64,000 nucleotides of DNA from Metridium senile (GCA_949775045.1 OX459096.1:42014959-42078958); one strand, 5' to 3'; positions 1-12,680 are shown, numbered from the stretch's first letter. Numbers and translations: made by a program. Notes: generated by a model from the letters alone, not told the origin.

Positions 1-1918
1 ACACGGGCATACGGGATATTGATAAAACACGTGAATGCGGGATATTGATAAAACACGTGAATACGGGATATTGATACTCACACGAGAATACGGGATATTG
101 ATACTCACACGAGAATACGGGATATTGATAAAACACATGAATACGGGATATTGCTAAAACACGTGAATGCGGGATATTGATAAAACACGTGAATACGGGA
201 TATTGATAAAACACGTGAATACGGGATATTGATAAAACACGTGAATGCGGGATATTGCTAAAACACGTGAATGCGGGATATTGATAAAACACGTGAATAC
301 GGAATATTGATAAAACACGTAAATACGGGATATTGATAAAAAACGTGAATACGGGATATTGATAAAACACGGCAATGCGGGATATTGATACTCACACGGG
401 AATCAGGGATATTGATAAAACACAGGAATACGGGATATTGATAAAACACGTGAATACGGGATATTGATACTCACACGTGAATACGGGATATTGATAAAAC
501 ACGGCAATGCGGGATATTGTTAAAACACGGCAATGCGGGATATTGATAAAACACGTGAATACGGGATATTGATAAAACACGGGAATACGGGATATTGATA
601 AAACACGTGAATACGGGATATTGATATTCACACGGGAATACGGGATATTGATAAAACACGTGAATACGGGATATTGATAAAACACGTGAATACGGGATAT
701 TGATACTCACACGGGAATAAGGGATATTGATACTCACACGGGAATAAGGGATATTGATACTCACACGGGAATAAGGGATATTGATAAAACACATGAATAC
801 GGGATATTGATACTCACACGGGAATAAGGGATATTGATAAAACACATGAATACGGGATATTGATACTCACACGGGAATAAGGGATATTGATAAAACACAT
901 GAATACGGGATATTGATACTCACACGTGAATACGGGATATTGATAAAACACATGAATACGGGATATTGCTAAAACACGTGAATACGGGATATTGATAAAA
1001 CACGTGAATGCGGGATATTGCTAAAACACGTGAATGCGGGATATTGATAAAACACGTGAATACGGGATATTGATAAAACACGTAAATACGGGATATTGAT
1101 AAAAAACGTGAATACGGGATATTGATAAAACACGGCAATGCGGGATATTAATACTCACACGGGAATAAGGGATATTGATAAAACACCTGGATACGGGATA
1201 TTGATACTCACACGTGAATACGGGATATTGATAAAACACGGCAATGCGGGATATTGATAAAACACGTGAATACGGGATATTGATAAAACACGGCAATGCG
1301 GGATATTGTTAAAACACGGCAATGCGGGATATTGATAAAACACGTGAATACGGGATATTGATAAAACACGGGAATACGGGATATTGATAAAACACGTGAA
1401 TACGGGATATTGATATACACACGGGAATACGGGATATTGATAAAACACGTGAATACGGGATATTGATAAAACACGTGAATACGGGATATTGATACTCACA
1501 CGGGAATAAGGGATATTGATACTCACACGGGAATAAGGGATATTGATACTCACACGGGAATAAGGGATATTGATAAAACACATGAATACGGGATATTGAT
1601 ACTCACACGGGAATAAGGGTGATAAAACACATGAATACGGGATATTGATACTCACACTGGAATAAGGGATATTGATAAAACACATGAATACGGGATATTG
1701 ATACTCACACGGGAATAAGGGATATTGATAAAACACATGAATACGGGATATTGATACTCACACGGGAATAAGGGATATTGATAAAACACATGAATACGGG
1801 ATATTGATACTCACACGGGAATAAGGGATATTGATAAAACACATGAATACGGGATATTGATACTCAAACGGGAATAAGGGATATTGATAAAACACGTGAA
1901 TACGGGATATGATACATT
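1..1918. repeat. 26/27-bp minisatellite array, copy 1
   Basis: Uninterrupted head-to-tail array of two related monomers. Type A is 26 bp (ACGGGATATTGATAAAACAC then GTGAAT). Type B is 27 bp, with GATACTCACACGGGAAT replacing the second half. Type A variants carry CACGTG, CACATG, CACGGC or CACAGG at the same place. From about 1741 the array settles into a regular A-B dimer of 53 bp. The array ends sharply at about 1918, followed by a stray partial unit near 1985. Position 1 aligns to 5191 of the second array, so the window opens only a few bases inside the array. The minus strand lacks stop codons in every frame of the unit, so long ORFs appear there; they are a by-product of the repeat. Confidence 0.97.
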
Positions 1919-3111
1919 ATCATTTGCTCCCGGTATTTTGTTATATTAGGGTTATTTGGGCGTGACAAAATCAACAGTACAGGGGTACGGGATATTGAAC
2001 GAAAACCCCTAAAGGGATTTCAGTGGCAGTGCGAATTGGATCAGTGCGATCAGTTGGATCAGTGCGAGTTGGATCGTATACGGTCGGCGACGGTTATCGT
2101 AGGGTTAACCTACTACGCAGTTCATTACGTGACAAAACGTTGGCTGCGTAGGAGACAACGTATGGACGTTTCTGATATCTTTGTCATGTTTAATTGAATC
2201 ACCGCCAAGTTGCGCTAAATTACAAACTGAGCTGCTCGACAATAAAACAGTATTTTGGGATAATATAGCCTGCTCAGTGTCTGCAGTAAAACAGTATTTT
2301 GGGATAATAGCCTGCTATGTCGACAATAAAACAGTATTTTGGGATAATAGCCTGCTTTGTCGATAATAAAACAGTATTTTGGGATAATAGCCTGCTATGT
2401 CGACAATAAAACAGTATTTTGGGATAATAGCCTGCTTTGTCGATAATAAAACAGTATTTTGGGATAATAGCCTGCTATGTCGACAATAAAACAGTATTTT
2501 GGGATAATATCCTACTATGTCGACTCATAAGTCTTCGGGCGCTAGTACTAGAGATAAACGTTGGATCATCGCCAGTGCAGACCGTTTAGCAAGCCATTTA
2601 ACCCATATCATTGAACACCTTAACTAGATAACCGAGGTACTGCCAGCCAAATGATAGTTTTTATGCAGGTCAAAATCAATCATTTAATTTACATCGATCA
2701 CGTTCAAAGGTCTTTAATTGTTGCTTAACGTGATGGTAAGATAGGTTTAGCAACCTTTTAGTTGACTGCAAGAGCGTTATGGTGCTGGAGAGATCAATCT
2801 CTTTATCTTTCAGTATCAAATCTAGTGCCAATAAAAAGCACGGAGTCTGCATTCCAAAACAATATCTTAGATATTAAGTTACTTAATGGTTTTCCTTTTT
2901 TCAAACTTGGTCTGTATGTTTTGTTTCATGACTTATCGCCTGAAACTCCCGGTGAGGGGGGAGGGTGACTCAAAAACACCCCTCAAATATCCCGGAATTC
3001 CTTTAAAAACGGCGTGACAGCACGGTTCAGTTAGGCCGGTTTACACGGGCGATTTTTGCGGCTATATTACGGCGATGCAATCGCGTGCGGCGATTTTACT
3101 GCCACTTTTGT
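1919..3111. repeat. Unique arm of the 6.5-kb tandem duplication, copy 1
   Basis: Non-coding DNA present again at 8451-9639 with only a handful of differences: single-base changes near 2284, 2471, 2795, 2822 and 2905, and a 4-bp difference near 2840. Similarity stops abruptly after ACTTTTGT at 3111 and 9639. It contains short GATCAGTGCGA-type repeats (2031-2077) and the 40-bp array listed separately. No ORF here has convincing protein character. It is best read as part of a recent tandem duplication. Confidence 0.93.
2237..2524. repeat. 40-bp tandem repeat, seven units, copy 1
   Basis: Each unit carries ACAGTATTTTGGGATAATA followed by GCCTGCTNTGTCGA. From the third unit on, units alternate between GTCGAC and GTCGAT endings, making an 80-bp dimer. 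The first two units are degenerate. The same array recurs at 8769-9056. Confidence 0.95.
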
Positions 3112-3937
3112 TGTGTCTATCGTGGTATTCAAAAGATGAACTTGAACAATGATGCCAAGAAGACAAGCGTATCGTATCCTTTACTAATTCGATAACGACA
3201 TACCACAGACGGGACTTCGAGTGGATAATTAGAACACATTTTTAATTAAGTGAGACAGACAGGAATTTTGCTACCCTTTCGAATGTCGTAGGATTGGACG
3301 TTTCAACTGCTACTGTCTTCACCAGGCGATTGAGTGGACTGGCTACATGTAGTATGTTATTGAAGAGAGATGGACGAGCGGTTGATCGGCGACCGATTTT
3401 AAGAATAACCCCTATAAAAGCTACGCGACAATTTAAAAAAAACATGATAAAGCCCTGTGTTTTTAGCCCCTGAACTCTTAATTGTGTATATATAGCAGAG
3501 CTAACTGTTAGTATCAAGATAGCCTCAATACAGACCTGTGTAACTGTCAACTATAGGCAAATAGTAGGATATCTAACTCAGACAGGGTTTTGATATCTCG
3601 ACCGCTGTAGTTTAAAACAGGCCTTTTCTTCAGCTACGACAAACCTTTTCTCGACTGTTCGCGTAAAAATAGGGACTGAAGTAAGACTTAATTCAAGACG
3701 ACAACATAACTCTTCCACAAACATTGTCATTGGATAAATCGATAACAATATGCAGTCCAGAACTGGACCCACTTTTCTTTTTGATCTAAACAAGTCAGAT
3801 GCGCGCGCGGCAATAATCTCAATAGTAGAATTCATAAGATCGCGTGCGTAAAAAAAAACATCTCTTTTGAGTGGTTCCAGCTCTGTACTAACTTCACATA
3901 CTCATGTACAATAGACTTTTTTAAGTTATTAAAAAGA

Positions 3938-4156
3938 TTTTGATTTAATTAAACTATGAACATAAGCTATCGTTGATTATTTTTTGACTCTTCATGAAAT
4001 CAGTCACTGTCGGATTTCTTGATTGCGCACTGTATTATACGGTTTTTTTTTTCAAGTTTGAAAAGATTGAGTCAATTATTCTATGATCAAAGCTATCGTT
4101 TGTTAGTAAATTTTTAACCATACAACTGCCGTATATGATCCAGACCAGTCACTGTC
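3938..4156. repeat. Diverged direct repeat ending in CAGTCACTGTCGG
   Basis: Two related segments, about 3938-4013 and 4064-4156, share AAGCTATCGTT followed by an AT-rich stretch and a terminal CAGTCACTGTCGG. They look like an old local duplication. Confidence 0.5.
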
Positions 4157-4168
4157 GGTCCCGGGGGT

Positions 4169-4424
4169 GTACTCCCTTTGTCCAAGTGGTAGGGGTGATC
4201 GGCGTACCTTTTAAGGTAGAAATATTTCCTTTTAGGGTTCTGGCTCAAAAATCAGTTACGTAACATGATTTCGTACCTGTAAGAGTCATTTTTACTCTGT
4301 TTTGTTGCTTAGTTGGGGTAGAAATCGACAAGGCTTTATCAGTTATTTTTATCTGTGCGTACCTTTTAGGGGTGGTTTTCAAAACCTCCGCCGATCACCC
4401 CTACCACTTGGACAAAGGGAGTCC
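4169..4424. repeat. Inverted repeat with ~34-bp arms
   Basis: Arm 4169-4204 (ACTCCCTTTGTCCAAGTGG... GGCG) is matched on the opposite strand by 4390-4424 (CGCCGATCACCCC... GGGAGT). The spacer is about 185 bp and contains a second diverged GTACCTTTTA pair. The right arm runs straight into a C tract of about 15 bases. This is consistent with a small fold-back element or the ends of a non-autonomous DNA transposon. Confidence 0.8.
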
Positions 4425-4503
4425 CCCCCCCCCCCCCGGGCTTTTGGATTACTTGATTGTGGACTGTACAATATGGTATTTATTTGGCGCCAGCATATCT
4501 CCA

Positions 4504-4818
4504 TTCTACTTAGGATTGTACTCATATTTTTCAGTCTTTTAAGATACAAATCTTGTGTCAATAAAAAACATCAGTGTTCAAAAGAGACAAGATCAATTAG
4601 CTAAAGTTGTGCATTGTTTAAAAAGATGAATAAAATATCTAATATTTTCTACTCATTCTACTTAGGACTGTATTCTGATATTTTTCAGTCCTTTTAGATA
4701 AAAATCTTGTGTGAAAAACAAAAAACCCAAAAACATCAGTGTGCAGTATTCAAAAGAGACAACATCAACCTAAAAATGCGCATTGTTTAAAAAGATGAAT
4801 AAAATATCTAATATTTTC
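4504..4818. repeat. Two-copy ~155-bp tandem repeat
   Basis: 4504-4658 and 4659-4818 share TTCTACTTAGGA, TTTTTCAGTC, CATCAGTGT and AAAAAGATGAATAAAATATC in the same order. There are several substitutions and small indels, so this is a diverged duplication. Confidence 0.8.
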
Positions 4819-5182
4819 CCTTTCATCGCCGAAGTATCAGTTCAGGAGAGCATAACGATGCGATAATCTGTCAATCTGAGTGTACTTTTTGCAAGAACGG
4901 GTATTTTCTTAGTCTCTTAGGGCTGTTTGCACGGTCAGGTCATGTTTTGGTGTTTAGGGTTTTGGAGTTACAACTTTTTCAAAACCAGTTGGCGAAGGTT
5001 TTGCTGAATGTAACACTGACCAATCCTGAAATGCACTATGGATGGTGTGGATTTTCTATAGGGTTTTCCAGCATATTTTATTCTCTGCTGATATTATTTA
5101 CATATGAATATAACATATTTCAGGCTTGGTACTTCACCAATAATTTTTGTAATAGCTGTATACGGTATGTGTAAAAGGAACA

Positions 5183-8100
5183 TTGCTAAAACACGGGCAT
5201 ACGGGATATTGATAAAACACGTGAATGCGGGATATTGATAAAACACGTGAATACGGGATATTGATACTCACACGAGAATACGGGATATTGATAAAACACA
5301 TGAATACGGGATATTGCTAAAACACGTGAATGCGGGATATTGATAAAACACGTGAATACGGGATATTGATAAAACACGTGAATACGGGATATTGATAAAA
5401 CACGTGAATGCGGGATATTGCTAAAACACGTGAATGCGGGATATTGATAAAACACGTGAATACGGTATATTGATAAAACACGTAAATACGGGATATTGAT
5501 AAAAAACGTGAATACGGGATATTGATAAAACACGGCAATGCGGGATATTGATACTCACACGGGAATCAGGGATATTGATAAAACACAGGAATACGGGATA
5601 TTGATAAAACACGTGAATACGGGATATTGATACTCACACGTGAATACGGGATATTGATAAAACACGGCAATGCGGGATATTGATAAAACACGTGAATACG
5701 GGATATTGATAAAACACGGCAATGCGGGATATTGTTAAAACACGGCAATGCGGGATATTGATAAAACACGTGAATACGGGATATTGATAAAACACGGGAA
5801 TACGGGATATTGATAAAACACGTGAATACGGGATATTGATATTCACACGGGAATACGGGATATTGATAAAACACGTGAATACGGGATATTGATACTCACA
5901 CGGGAATAAGGGATATTGATACTCACACGGGAATAAGGGATATTGATACTCACACGGGAATACGGGATATTGATAAAACACATGAATACGGGATATTGCT
6001 AAAACACGTGAATGCGGGATATTGATAAAACACATGAATACGGGATATTGCTAAAACACGTGAATACGGGATATTGATAAAACACGTGAATGCGGGATAT
6101 TGCTAAAACACGTGAATGCGGGATATTGATAAAACACATGAATACGGTATATTGATAAAACACGTAAATACGGGATATTGATAAAAAACGTGAATACGGG
6201 ATATTGATAAAACACGGCAATGCGGGATATTGATACTCACACGTGAATACGGGATATTGATATTCACACGGGAATACGGGATATTGATAAAACACGTGAA
6301 TACGGGATATTGATACTCACACGGGAATAAGGGATATTGATACTCACACGGGAATAAGGGATATTGATACTCACACGGGAATAAGGGATATTGATACTCA
6401 CACGGGAATAAGGGATATTGATACTCACACGGGAATAAGGGATATTGATAAAACACGTGAATACGGGATATTGATACTCACACGGGAATAAGGGATATTG
6501 ATAAAACACATGAATACGGGATATTGATACTCACACGGGAATAAGGGATATTGATAAAACACATGAATACGGGATATTGATAAAACACGTGAATACGGGA
6601 TATTGATAAAACACATGAATACGGGATATTGCTAAAACACGTGAATGCGGGATATTGATAAAACACGTGAATACGGGATATTGATAAAACACGTGAATAC
6701 GGGATATTGATAAAACACGTGAATGCGGGATATTGCTAAAACACGTGAATGCGGGATATTGATAAAACACGTGAATACGGGATATTGATAAAACACGTAA
6801 ATACGGGATATTGATAAAAAACGTGAATACGGGATATTGATAAAACACGGCAATGCGGGATATTGATACTCACACGGGAATCAGGGATATTGATAAAACA
6901 CAGGAATACGGGATATTGATAAAACACGTGAATCAGGATATTGATACTCACACGGGAATAAGGGATATTGATAAAACACATGAATACGGGATATTGATAC
7001 TCACACGGGAATAAGGGATATTGATAAAACACGTGAATACGGGATATTGATAAAACACGTGAATGCGGGATATTGCTAAAACACGTGAATGCGGGATATT
7101 GATAAAACACGTGAATACGGGATATTGATAAAACACGTAAATACGGGATATTGATAAAAAACGTGAATACGGGATATTGATAAAACACGGCAATGCGGGA
7201 TATTGATACTCACACGTGAATACGGGATATTGATATTCACACGGGAATACGGGATATTGATAAAACACGTGAATACGGGATATTGATACTCACACGGGAA
7301 TAAGGGATATTGATACTCACACGGGAATAAGGGATATTGATACTCACACGGGAATAAGGGATATTGATACTCACACGGGAATAAGGGATATTGATACTCA
7401 CACGGGAATAAGGGATATTGATAAAACACGTGAATACGGGATATTGATACTCACACGGGAATAAGGGATATTGATAAAACACATGAATACGGGATATTGA
7501 TACTCACACGGGAATAAGGGATATTGATAAAACACATGAATACGGGATATTGATAAAACACGTGAATACGGGATATTGATAAAACACATGAATACGGGAT
7601 ATTGCTAAAACACGTGAATGCGGGATATTGATAAAACACGTGAATACGGGATATTGATAAAACACGTGAATACGGGATATTGATAAAACACGTGAATGCG
7701 GGATATTGCTAAAACACGTGAATGCGGGATATTGATAAAACACGTGAATACGGGATATTGATAAAACACGTAAATACGGGATATTGATAAAAAACGTGAA
7801 TACGGGATATTGATAAAACACGGCAATGCGGGATATTGATACTCACACGGGAATCAGGGATATTGATAAAACACAGGAATACGGGATATTGATAAAACAC
7901 GTGAATCAGGATATTGATACTCACACGTGAATACGGGATATTGATAAAACACGGCAATGCGGGATATTGATAAAACACGTGAATACGGGATATTGATAAA
8001 ACACGGCAATGCGGGATATTGTTAAAACACGGCAATGCGGGATATTGATAAAACACATGAATACGGGATATTGATACTCACACGGGAATAAGGGATATTG

Positions 8101-8450
8101 ATAAAACACATGAATACGGGATATTGATACTCACACGGGAATAAGGGATATTGATAAAACACATGAATACGGGATATTGATACTCACACGGGAATAAGGG
8201 ATATTGATAAAACACATGAATACGGGATATTGATACTCACACGGGAATAAGGGATATTGATAAAACACATGAATACGGGATATTGATACTCACACGGGAA
8301 TAAGGGATATTGATAAAACACATGAATACGGGATATTGATACTCACACGGGAATAAGGGATATTGATAAAACACATGAATACGGGATATTGATACTCACA
8401 CGGGAATAAGGGATATTGATAAAACACGTGAATACGGGATATGATACATT
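5183..8450. repeat. 26/27-bp minisatellite array, copy 2
   Basis: Same monomers as the array at the left edge but about 1.37 kb longer. The left part aligns with 1-480 (offset 5190, then 5163 after one 27-bp unit is lost). The right boundary and everything beyond it align at offset 6532. Inside it a 973-bp block is repeated (about 6100-6900 with 7075-7870). The last ~350 bp is a very regular 53-bp dimer. Many units carry the E-box CACGTG. Confidence 0.97.
6103..7826. repeat. 973-bp higher-order repeat within array 2
   Basis: The order of variant monomers at 6103-6853 recurs at 7076-7826 with a constant 973-bp shift, including runs of five consecutive type-B units and rare AAAAAACGTG and CGTAAAT variants. 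This shows amplification of a multi-monomer block rather than single-unit slippage. Confidence 0.9.
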
Positions 8451-9639
8451 ATCATTTGCTCCCGGTATTTTGTTATATTAGGGTTATTTGGGCGTGACAA
8501 AATCAACAGTACAGGGGTACGGGATATTGAACGAAAACCCCTAAAGGGATTTCAGTGGCAGTGCGAATTGGATCAGTGCGATCAGTTGGATCAGTGCGAG
8601 TTGGATCGTATACGGTCGGCGACGGTTATCGTAGGGTTAACCTACTACGCAGTTCATTACGTGACAAAACGTTGGCTGCGTAGGAGACAACGTATGGACG
8701 TTTCTGATATCTTTGTCATGTTTAATTGAATCACCGCCAAGTTGCGCTAAATTACAAACTGAGCTGCTCGACAATAAAACAGTATTTTGGGATAATATAG
8801 CCTGCTCAGTGTCGGCAGTAAAACAGTATTTTGGGATAATAGCCTGCTATGTCGACAATAAAACAGTATTTTGGGATAATAGCCTGCTTTGTCGATAATA
8901 AAACAGTATTTTGGGATAATAGCCTGCTATGTCGACAATAAAACAGTATTTTGGGATAATAGCCTGCTTTGTCGATAATAAAACAGTATTTTGGGATAAT
9001 AGTCTGCTATGTCGACAATAAAACAGTATTTTGGGATAATATCCTACTATGTCGACTCATAAGTCTTCGGGCGCTAGTACTAGAGATAAACGTTGGATCA
9101 TCGCCAGTGCAGACCGTTTAGCAAGCCATTTAACCCATATCATTGAACACCTTAACTAGATAACCGAGGTACTGCCAGCCAAATGATAGTTTTTATGCAG
9201 GTCAAAATCAATCATTTAATTTACATCGATCACGTTCAAAGGTCTTTAATTGTTGCTTAACGTGATGGTAAGATAGGTTTAGCAACCTTTTAGTTGACTG
9301 CAAGAGCGTTATGGTGCTGGAGAGATTAATCTCTTTATCTTTCAGTATCAAATATAGTGCCAATAAAAAGCACTCTGCATTCCAAAACAATATCTTAGAT
9401 ATTAAGTTACTTAATGGTTTTCCTTTTTTCAAACGTGGTCTGTATGTTTTGTTTCATGACTTATCGCCTGAAACTCCCGGTGAGGGGGGAGGGTGACTCA
9501 AAAACACCCCTCAAATATCCCGGAATTCCTTTAAAAACGGCGTGACAGCACGGTTCAGTTAGGCCGGTTTACACGGGCGATTTTTGCGGCTATATTACGG
9601 CGATGCAATCGCGTGCGGCGATTTTACTGCGACTTTTGT
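8451..9639. repeat. Unique arm of the tandem duplication, copy 2
   Basis: Near-identical to 1919-3111 (offset 6532, then 6528 after a 4-bp deletion near 9371). It includes the second 40-bp array at 8769-9056. Beyond 9639 the sequence leaves homology, so this is the right edge of the duplicated unit. No gene is recognised. Confidence 0.92.
8769..9056. repeat. 40-bp tandem repeat, seven units, copy 2
   Basis: Same seven-unit array as in the first copy, with the same GTCGAC/GTCGAT alternation. It differs by single bases near 8815 and 9003. Confidence 0.95.
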
Positions 9640-9916
9640 AAACTTTTGCTGCGACTTTTCTGCGAGACAATCATTTCTACTCCATTCTGCAATTAAAATC
9701 TCTTCTTCGTCAACTTTCCTTGACGGAAAGCAGCTACAAATTTACTCTGGGGGGACCCCTAGTTCTAATTTTTGCAGTTTTCTGAAATAAATCGCAGCTA
9801 AAATTTACATATTCAAAACACCTGCGATATCGCGGCGACGTGAATTTCCAAAATCTCAGTTAAATCGACCCCCAACCAGTCCATCGACCGGTCAGACCTT
9901 TTGTTCTCCCAGCCCT

Positions 9917-10312
9917 AAATGATAATGATAATGATAATGCATTTATATAGCGCACTTTCTATGTGTTTATATTCAAATGCGTTTTACACATTATATAGTT
10001 AGCTGTTAGTAATTAGTATATATTAGTGTAAGTGTAGGCCTTTCACTGAGGATGGTCGTGACCTGCGTCCTCAGTCGTTCTTTTACGTCCCCCCGATTAA
10101 TGGTTAGTGTGTGAGTGGCGAGACGGGACCTCCGATTTAACGTCCTTATCCGAGAGGACGCGAAGCCTAACAATTATAAACCGAAATAAATACAAAGTTA
10201 TAACATTACATTCTCTTCAATTATTTTAAGAACCTGAGTGATGGTCCGGCTAGGGTTTGAACCCCCGGCCTCCCGGTTAACAGGCCGTGCTCTCCCAACT
10301 GAGCTAGCCCGT
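9917..10312 (-). mobile_element. tRNA-headed SINE
   Basis: On the minus strand the element starts with a tRNA-like head. It has a good RNA polymerase III A box (TAGCTCAGTTGGGAG, about 10292-10306) and B box (GGGTTCAAACCC, about 10252-10263), with a GTT anticodon-like triplet between them. The acceptor and T stems do not pair properly, so it is not a working tRNA gene. The body carries GCGCTATATAAATGCATTAT near the 3' end and finishes in a short (CATTAT)-type tail at 9918-9940. TTTATATAGCGC-type bodies are widespread in marine invertebrate SINEs. Membership in a named superfamily such as MetaSINE is possible but not established here. Confidence 0.8.
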
Positions 10313-11339
10313 TAATCGGTTAAATGTGTGGTTAAATGTGCGCACTGCAGTATTATGTGCGTTAGAAACTTTATCGCATCTATTTCTTGTCTCTAGATAT
10401 TTCATGTGGAAAGGCATTACAGAAATTTGTATTACTAAAATATGCATATAATTAGGTATGTGTATATTTCGACTCTTTGATATTGACCATGGGCTCCCTG
10501 TCTCTTAATTTGACCGTGAGGTACTGTAGTAAGGGAACCACTCCACTCTGGTTGCAAAATGGTTATTGATATTTCAATTTTATCCCAAATAATTGTCAAA
10601 TCTATTCAAAAACTTTAAATGTTAAGGAACTGCAGTAGCAGGGGCAGATCTAGGGGTGTCCCTTCAGGCACCGGACACCCCCCCCCCCACCCCCCTAGCG
10701 CCCCAATTAGCCCTATTTTATTTAAGACATTTAGGGACCGAACACCCCCTAACACCCCTTCATTTACAATTGGGAACCCCCCCCCCCTCTAACATATTTC
10801 TGGACTCGCCCCTGAGTAGCATCACATACACGATTTGGTAGGCGTGGCAGTGTCTTCTTCGGCCTTCGAGATGGCGAAGAGATTCACCTAGTTCATTATT
10901 AGTACTTTATCCCTTTCAAAAAACACCGATTTCAAGAAATTATTTGTTCGCTTATTGTTTTTAAAATACATTCCTCTTGGGATCTACTTTTGTTTGTTTG
11001 TTTGGAGTATTTTAATAAGTCCATGCCACAACAATCATGATTCCCAAAGAGGATTCTATTTGGAAAACATAACCAAAACATTTTGTTCACGTACTTTAAT
11101 TGTATTACAATCAATTATATTATTTGATTAAAAGTAATTTTTAAAACGATATGCACCGAGGGGTGCAGTTGTACACTAAAAGCTACGACCAAGAGGTCGG
11201 ACCCTGGCGATTCCACTTTTTTCTATTCCCCCCCCCCCCCCCCCCCCCCCCCCTCATTTTTCTACTTATTTAATTTTGTTTACAAAGGAGTCCCGAAAAT
11301 TAAGCCGTTTTTACTCGGGTTTTTCCGACATCAAAATTA
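10313..11339. other. Intergenic, with C-rich tracts
   Basis: No gene is seen. 10672-10792 is strikingly C-rich, with several runs of 7-13 C. 11228-11253 is a homopolymer of 26 C. These are possible G-quadruplex/i-motif sites and also likely assembly trouble spots. The rest is ordinary AT-rich sequence. Confidence 0.7.
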
Positions 11340-11566
11340 CAGTACAAGTGCGAATCAAAAAACCGTGGGCACCTAAAAATATTTTAGAAATCGTTTATTA
11401 TTCGTTGAGCAACTCAGAAACAATTATATTACCATAAGAAGTTTGACTGATGTGTAGTATGATAAAATTGTTGTAGTTAAAGTTGTTTGTGAGTTGTTCA
11501 ACGAACAATAAACGATTTCTAAAATATTTCTAGGTGCTCACGGTTTTTCGATTCGCACTGTAAGTA
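11340..11566. mobile_element. Fold-back (MITE-like) element
   Basis: Left arm 11340-11431 and right arm 11480-11566 are inverted copies (GTGCGAATCAAAAAACCGTG against CACGGTTTTTCGATTCGCAC at the outer ends; TTTTAGAAATCGTTTATT in the middle; GTTGAGCAACTC innermost). About 85 bp pairs with a few mismatches. There is no ORF. It is probably a non-autonomous inverted-repeat element; the target duplication is not clear. Confidence 0.75.
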
Positions 11567-12680
11567 TCGTGAGTACGCATTATTTATTTGCAAATTTAGG
11601 ATTAGAAATACACTGAATAATAAATATAATATATAGGATAGAAGATTATCGGTGTAGATACTGAAAACATATACGATCAAATATCTGATATATCTCAATT
11701 CTGATATAAACAAATTTAAAAATCATGAATGAACTTGATTAAACATAAACCTAAAAAGAACACCCAGGACACAAAACAAAAACAAAAAACAAACAAAAAA
11801 TGCCGAATCATACACTTTCATTGCGTCAATCAATAATGCAAAAACAAATAACATACAATTATATAGAACTGTATTCTCAGTTAGTTAACCTATCTAACCT
11901 GACTTTAAATAATGATTATCTCATAACTAAAAAACTCATATCGTTTTCTGTTGTAAATTCGACAAAAATATGTGTGGAGTGGTCCAGCCCCTCCCAGCTA
12001 TTGAATACTCCCTGCAGTTATCATCATTGTGACCTCCTAAAGTAAGCGAGCAACCAAGACGGAAGTATTACCTGATATTACTTTTATATAGATGCTTCAG
12101 CTGTGCTATAACTTTCTACACCTGAATCATGTCTTTGAGGGTCAATAATATAGTTGATAAATGATACTCTACTACACTACTACACTTGAGTAATTAATAT
12201 TTGATAAATGGTAGTTATCTTTTATGGCAATGAGGAGGACTGTTAGATACAAATGCATGTAGTAGTTTAATTTATATCCTTCTACCTTATGAATACTAAT
12301 AATTGTAAATAGGGTTTACAAAACATTAGCCGGAGTTTTATCATACAATGTAGACACTCGGAACCTTAAACACTTGACTTTTCAGTTATTATTTTCTCAA
12401 CATTTTATACTGCTTCAAAACTTCTACAAATAAAGCAGTGAGTTCACATACACTAAGTGTTCATAATAAATATCATTTCTAATCTATTCGCTCGATGGAT
12501 GTGGGTTTAAAAGTAACAAATAAAAACTCAAAGTGTTCACGGTTCGATTTCCCTCACTGTAATTATAAGGATATAATTATAGTAGGTCAACAGCCACGGA
12601 AACATACCAATGTTATGAGCAATACAGTCTAAAAAGGTTGCACTGTCGGTTACCATTGGTACAAACATATTTCCTTATAG
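11567..12680. other. Intergenic, nothing recognised
   Basis: AT-rich DNA with only short unconvincing ORFs, including 81 codons at 11800-12045 with no recognisable features. A weak echo of the preceding fold-back (GTGTTCACGGTTCGATTT, about 12532) hints at a decayed relative. Confidence 0.5.

Larger units (their letters stand above)
3112..5182. other. Spacer of the tandem duplication, no gene seen
   Basis: About 2.1 kb of AT-rich DNA between the first unique arm and the second minisatellite. It is absent after the second unique arm, as expected if the duplicated unit is spacer + array + unique arm and the first spacer lies left of the window. Short ORFs (up to about 100 codons) show no domain, signal or periodicity that would support coding. 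It contains two locally duplicated segments and an inverted repeat, listed separately. Confidence 0.6.

Noticed and set aside
154..8109. Many minus-strand ORFs rich in FYQYP/INIPYSRV across the minisatellites
   Set aside because: The 26/27-bp units lack stops on that strand in any frame, so ORFs are automatic; monomer lengths are not multiples of three and variants do not favour synonymous change.
1..8450. CRISPR-like array
   Set aside because: Units are contiguous with no unique spacers, and this is animal nuclear DNA.
10243..10310. Functional tRNA-Asn gene on the minus strand
   Set aside because: A and B boxes and a GTT triplet are present, but acceptor and T stems do not pair, and it is joined to a SINE body and tail.
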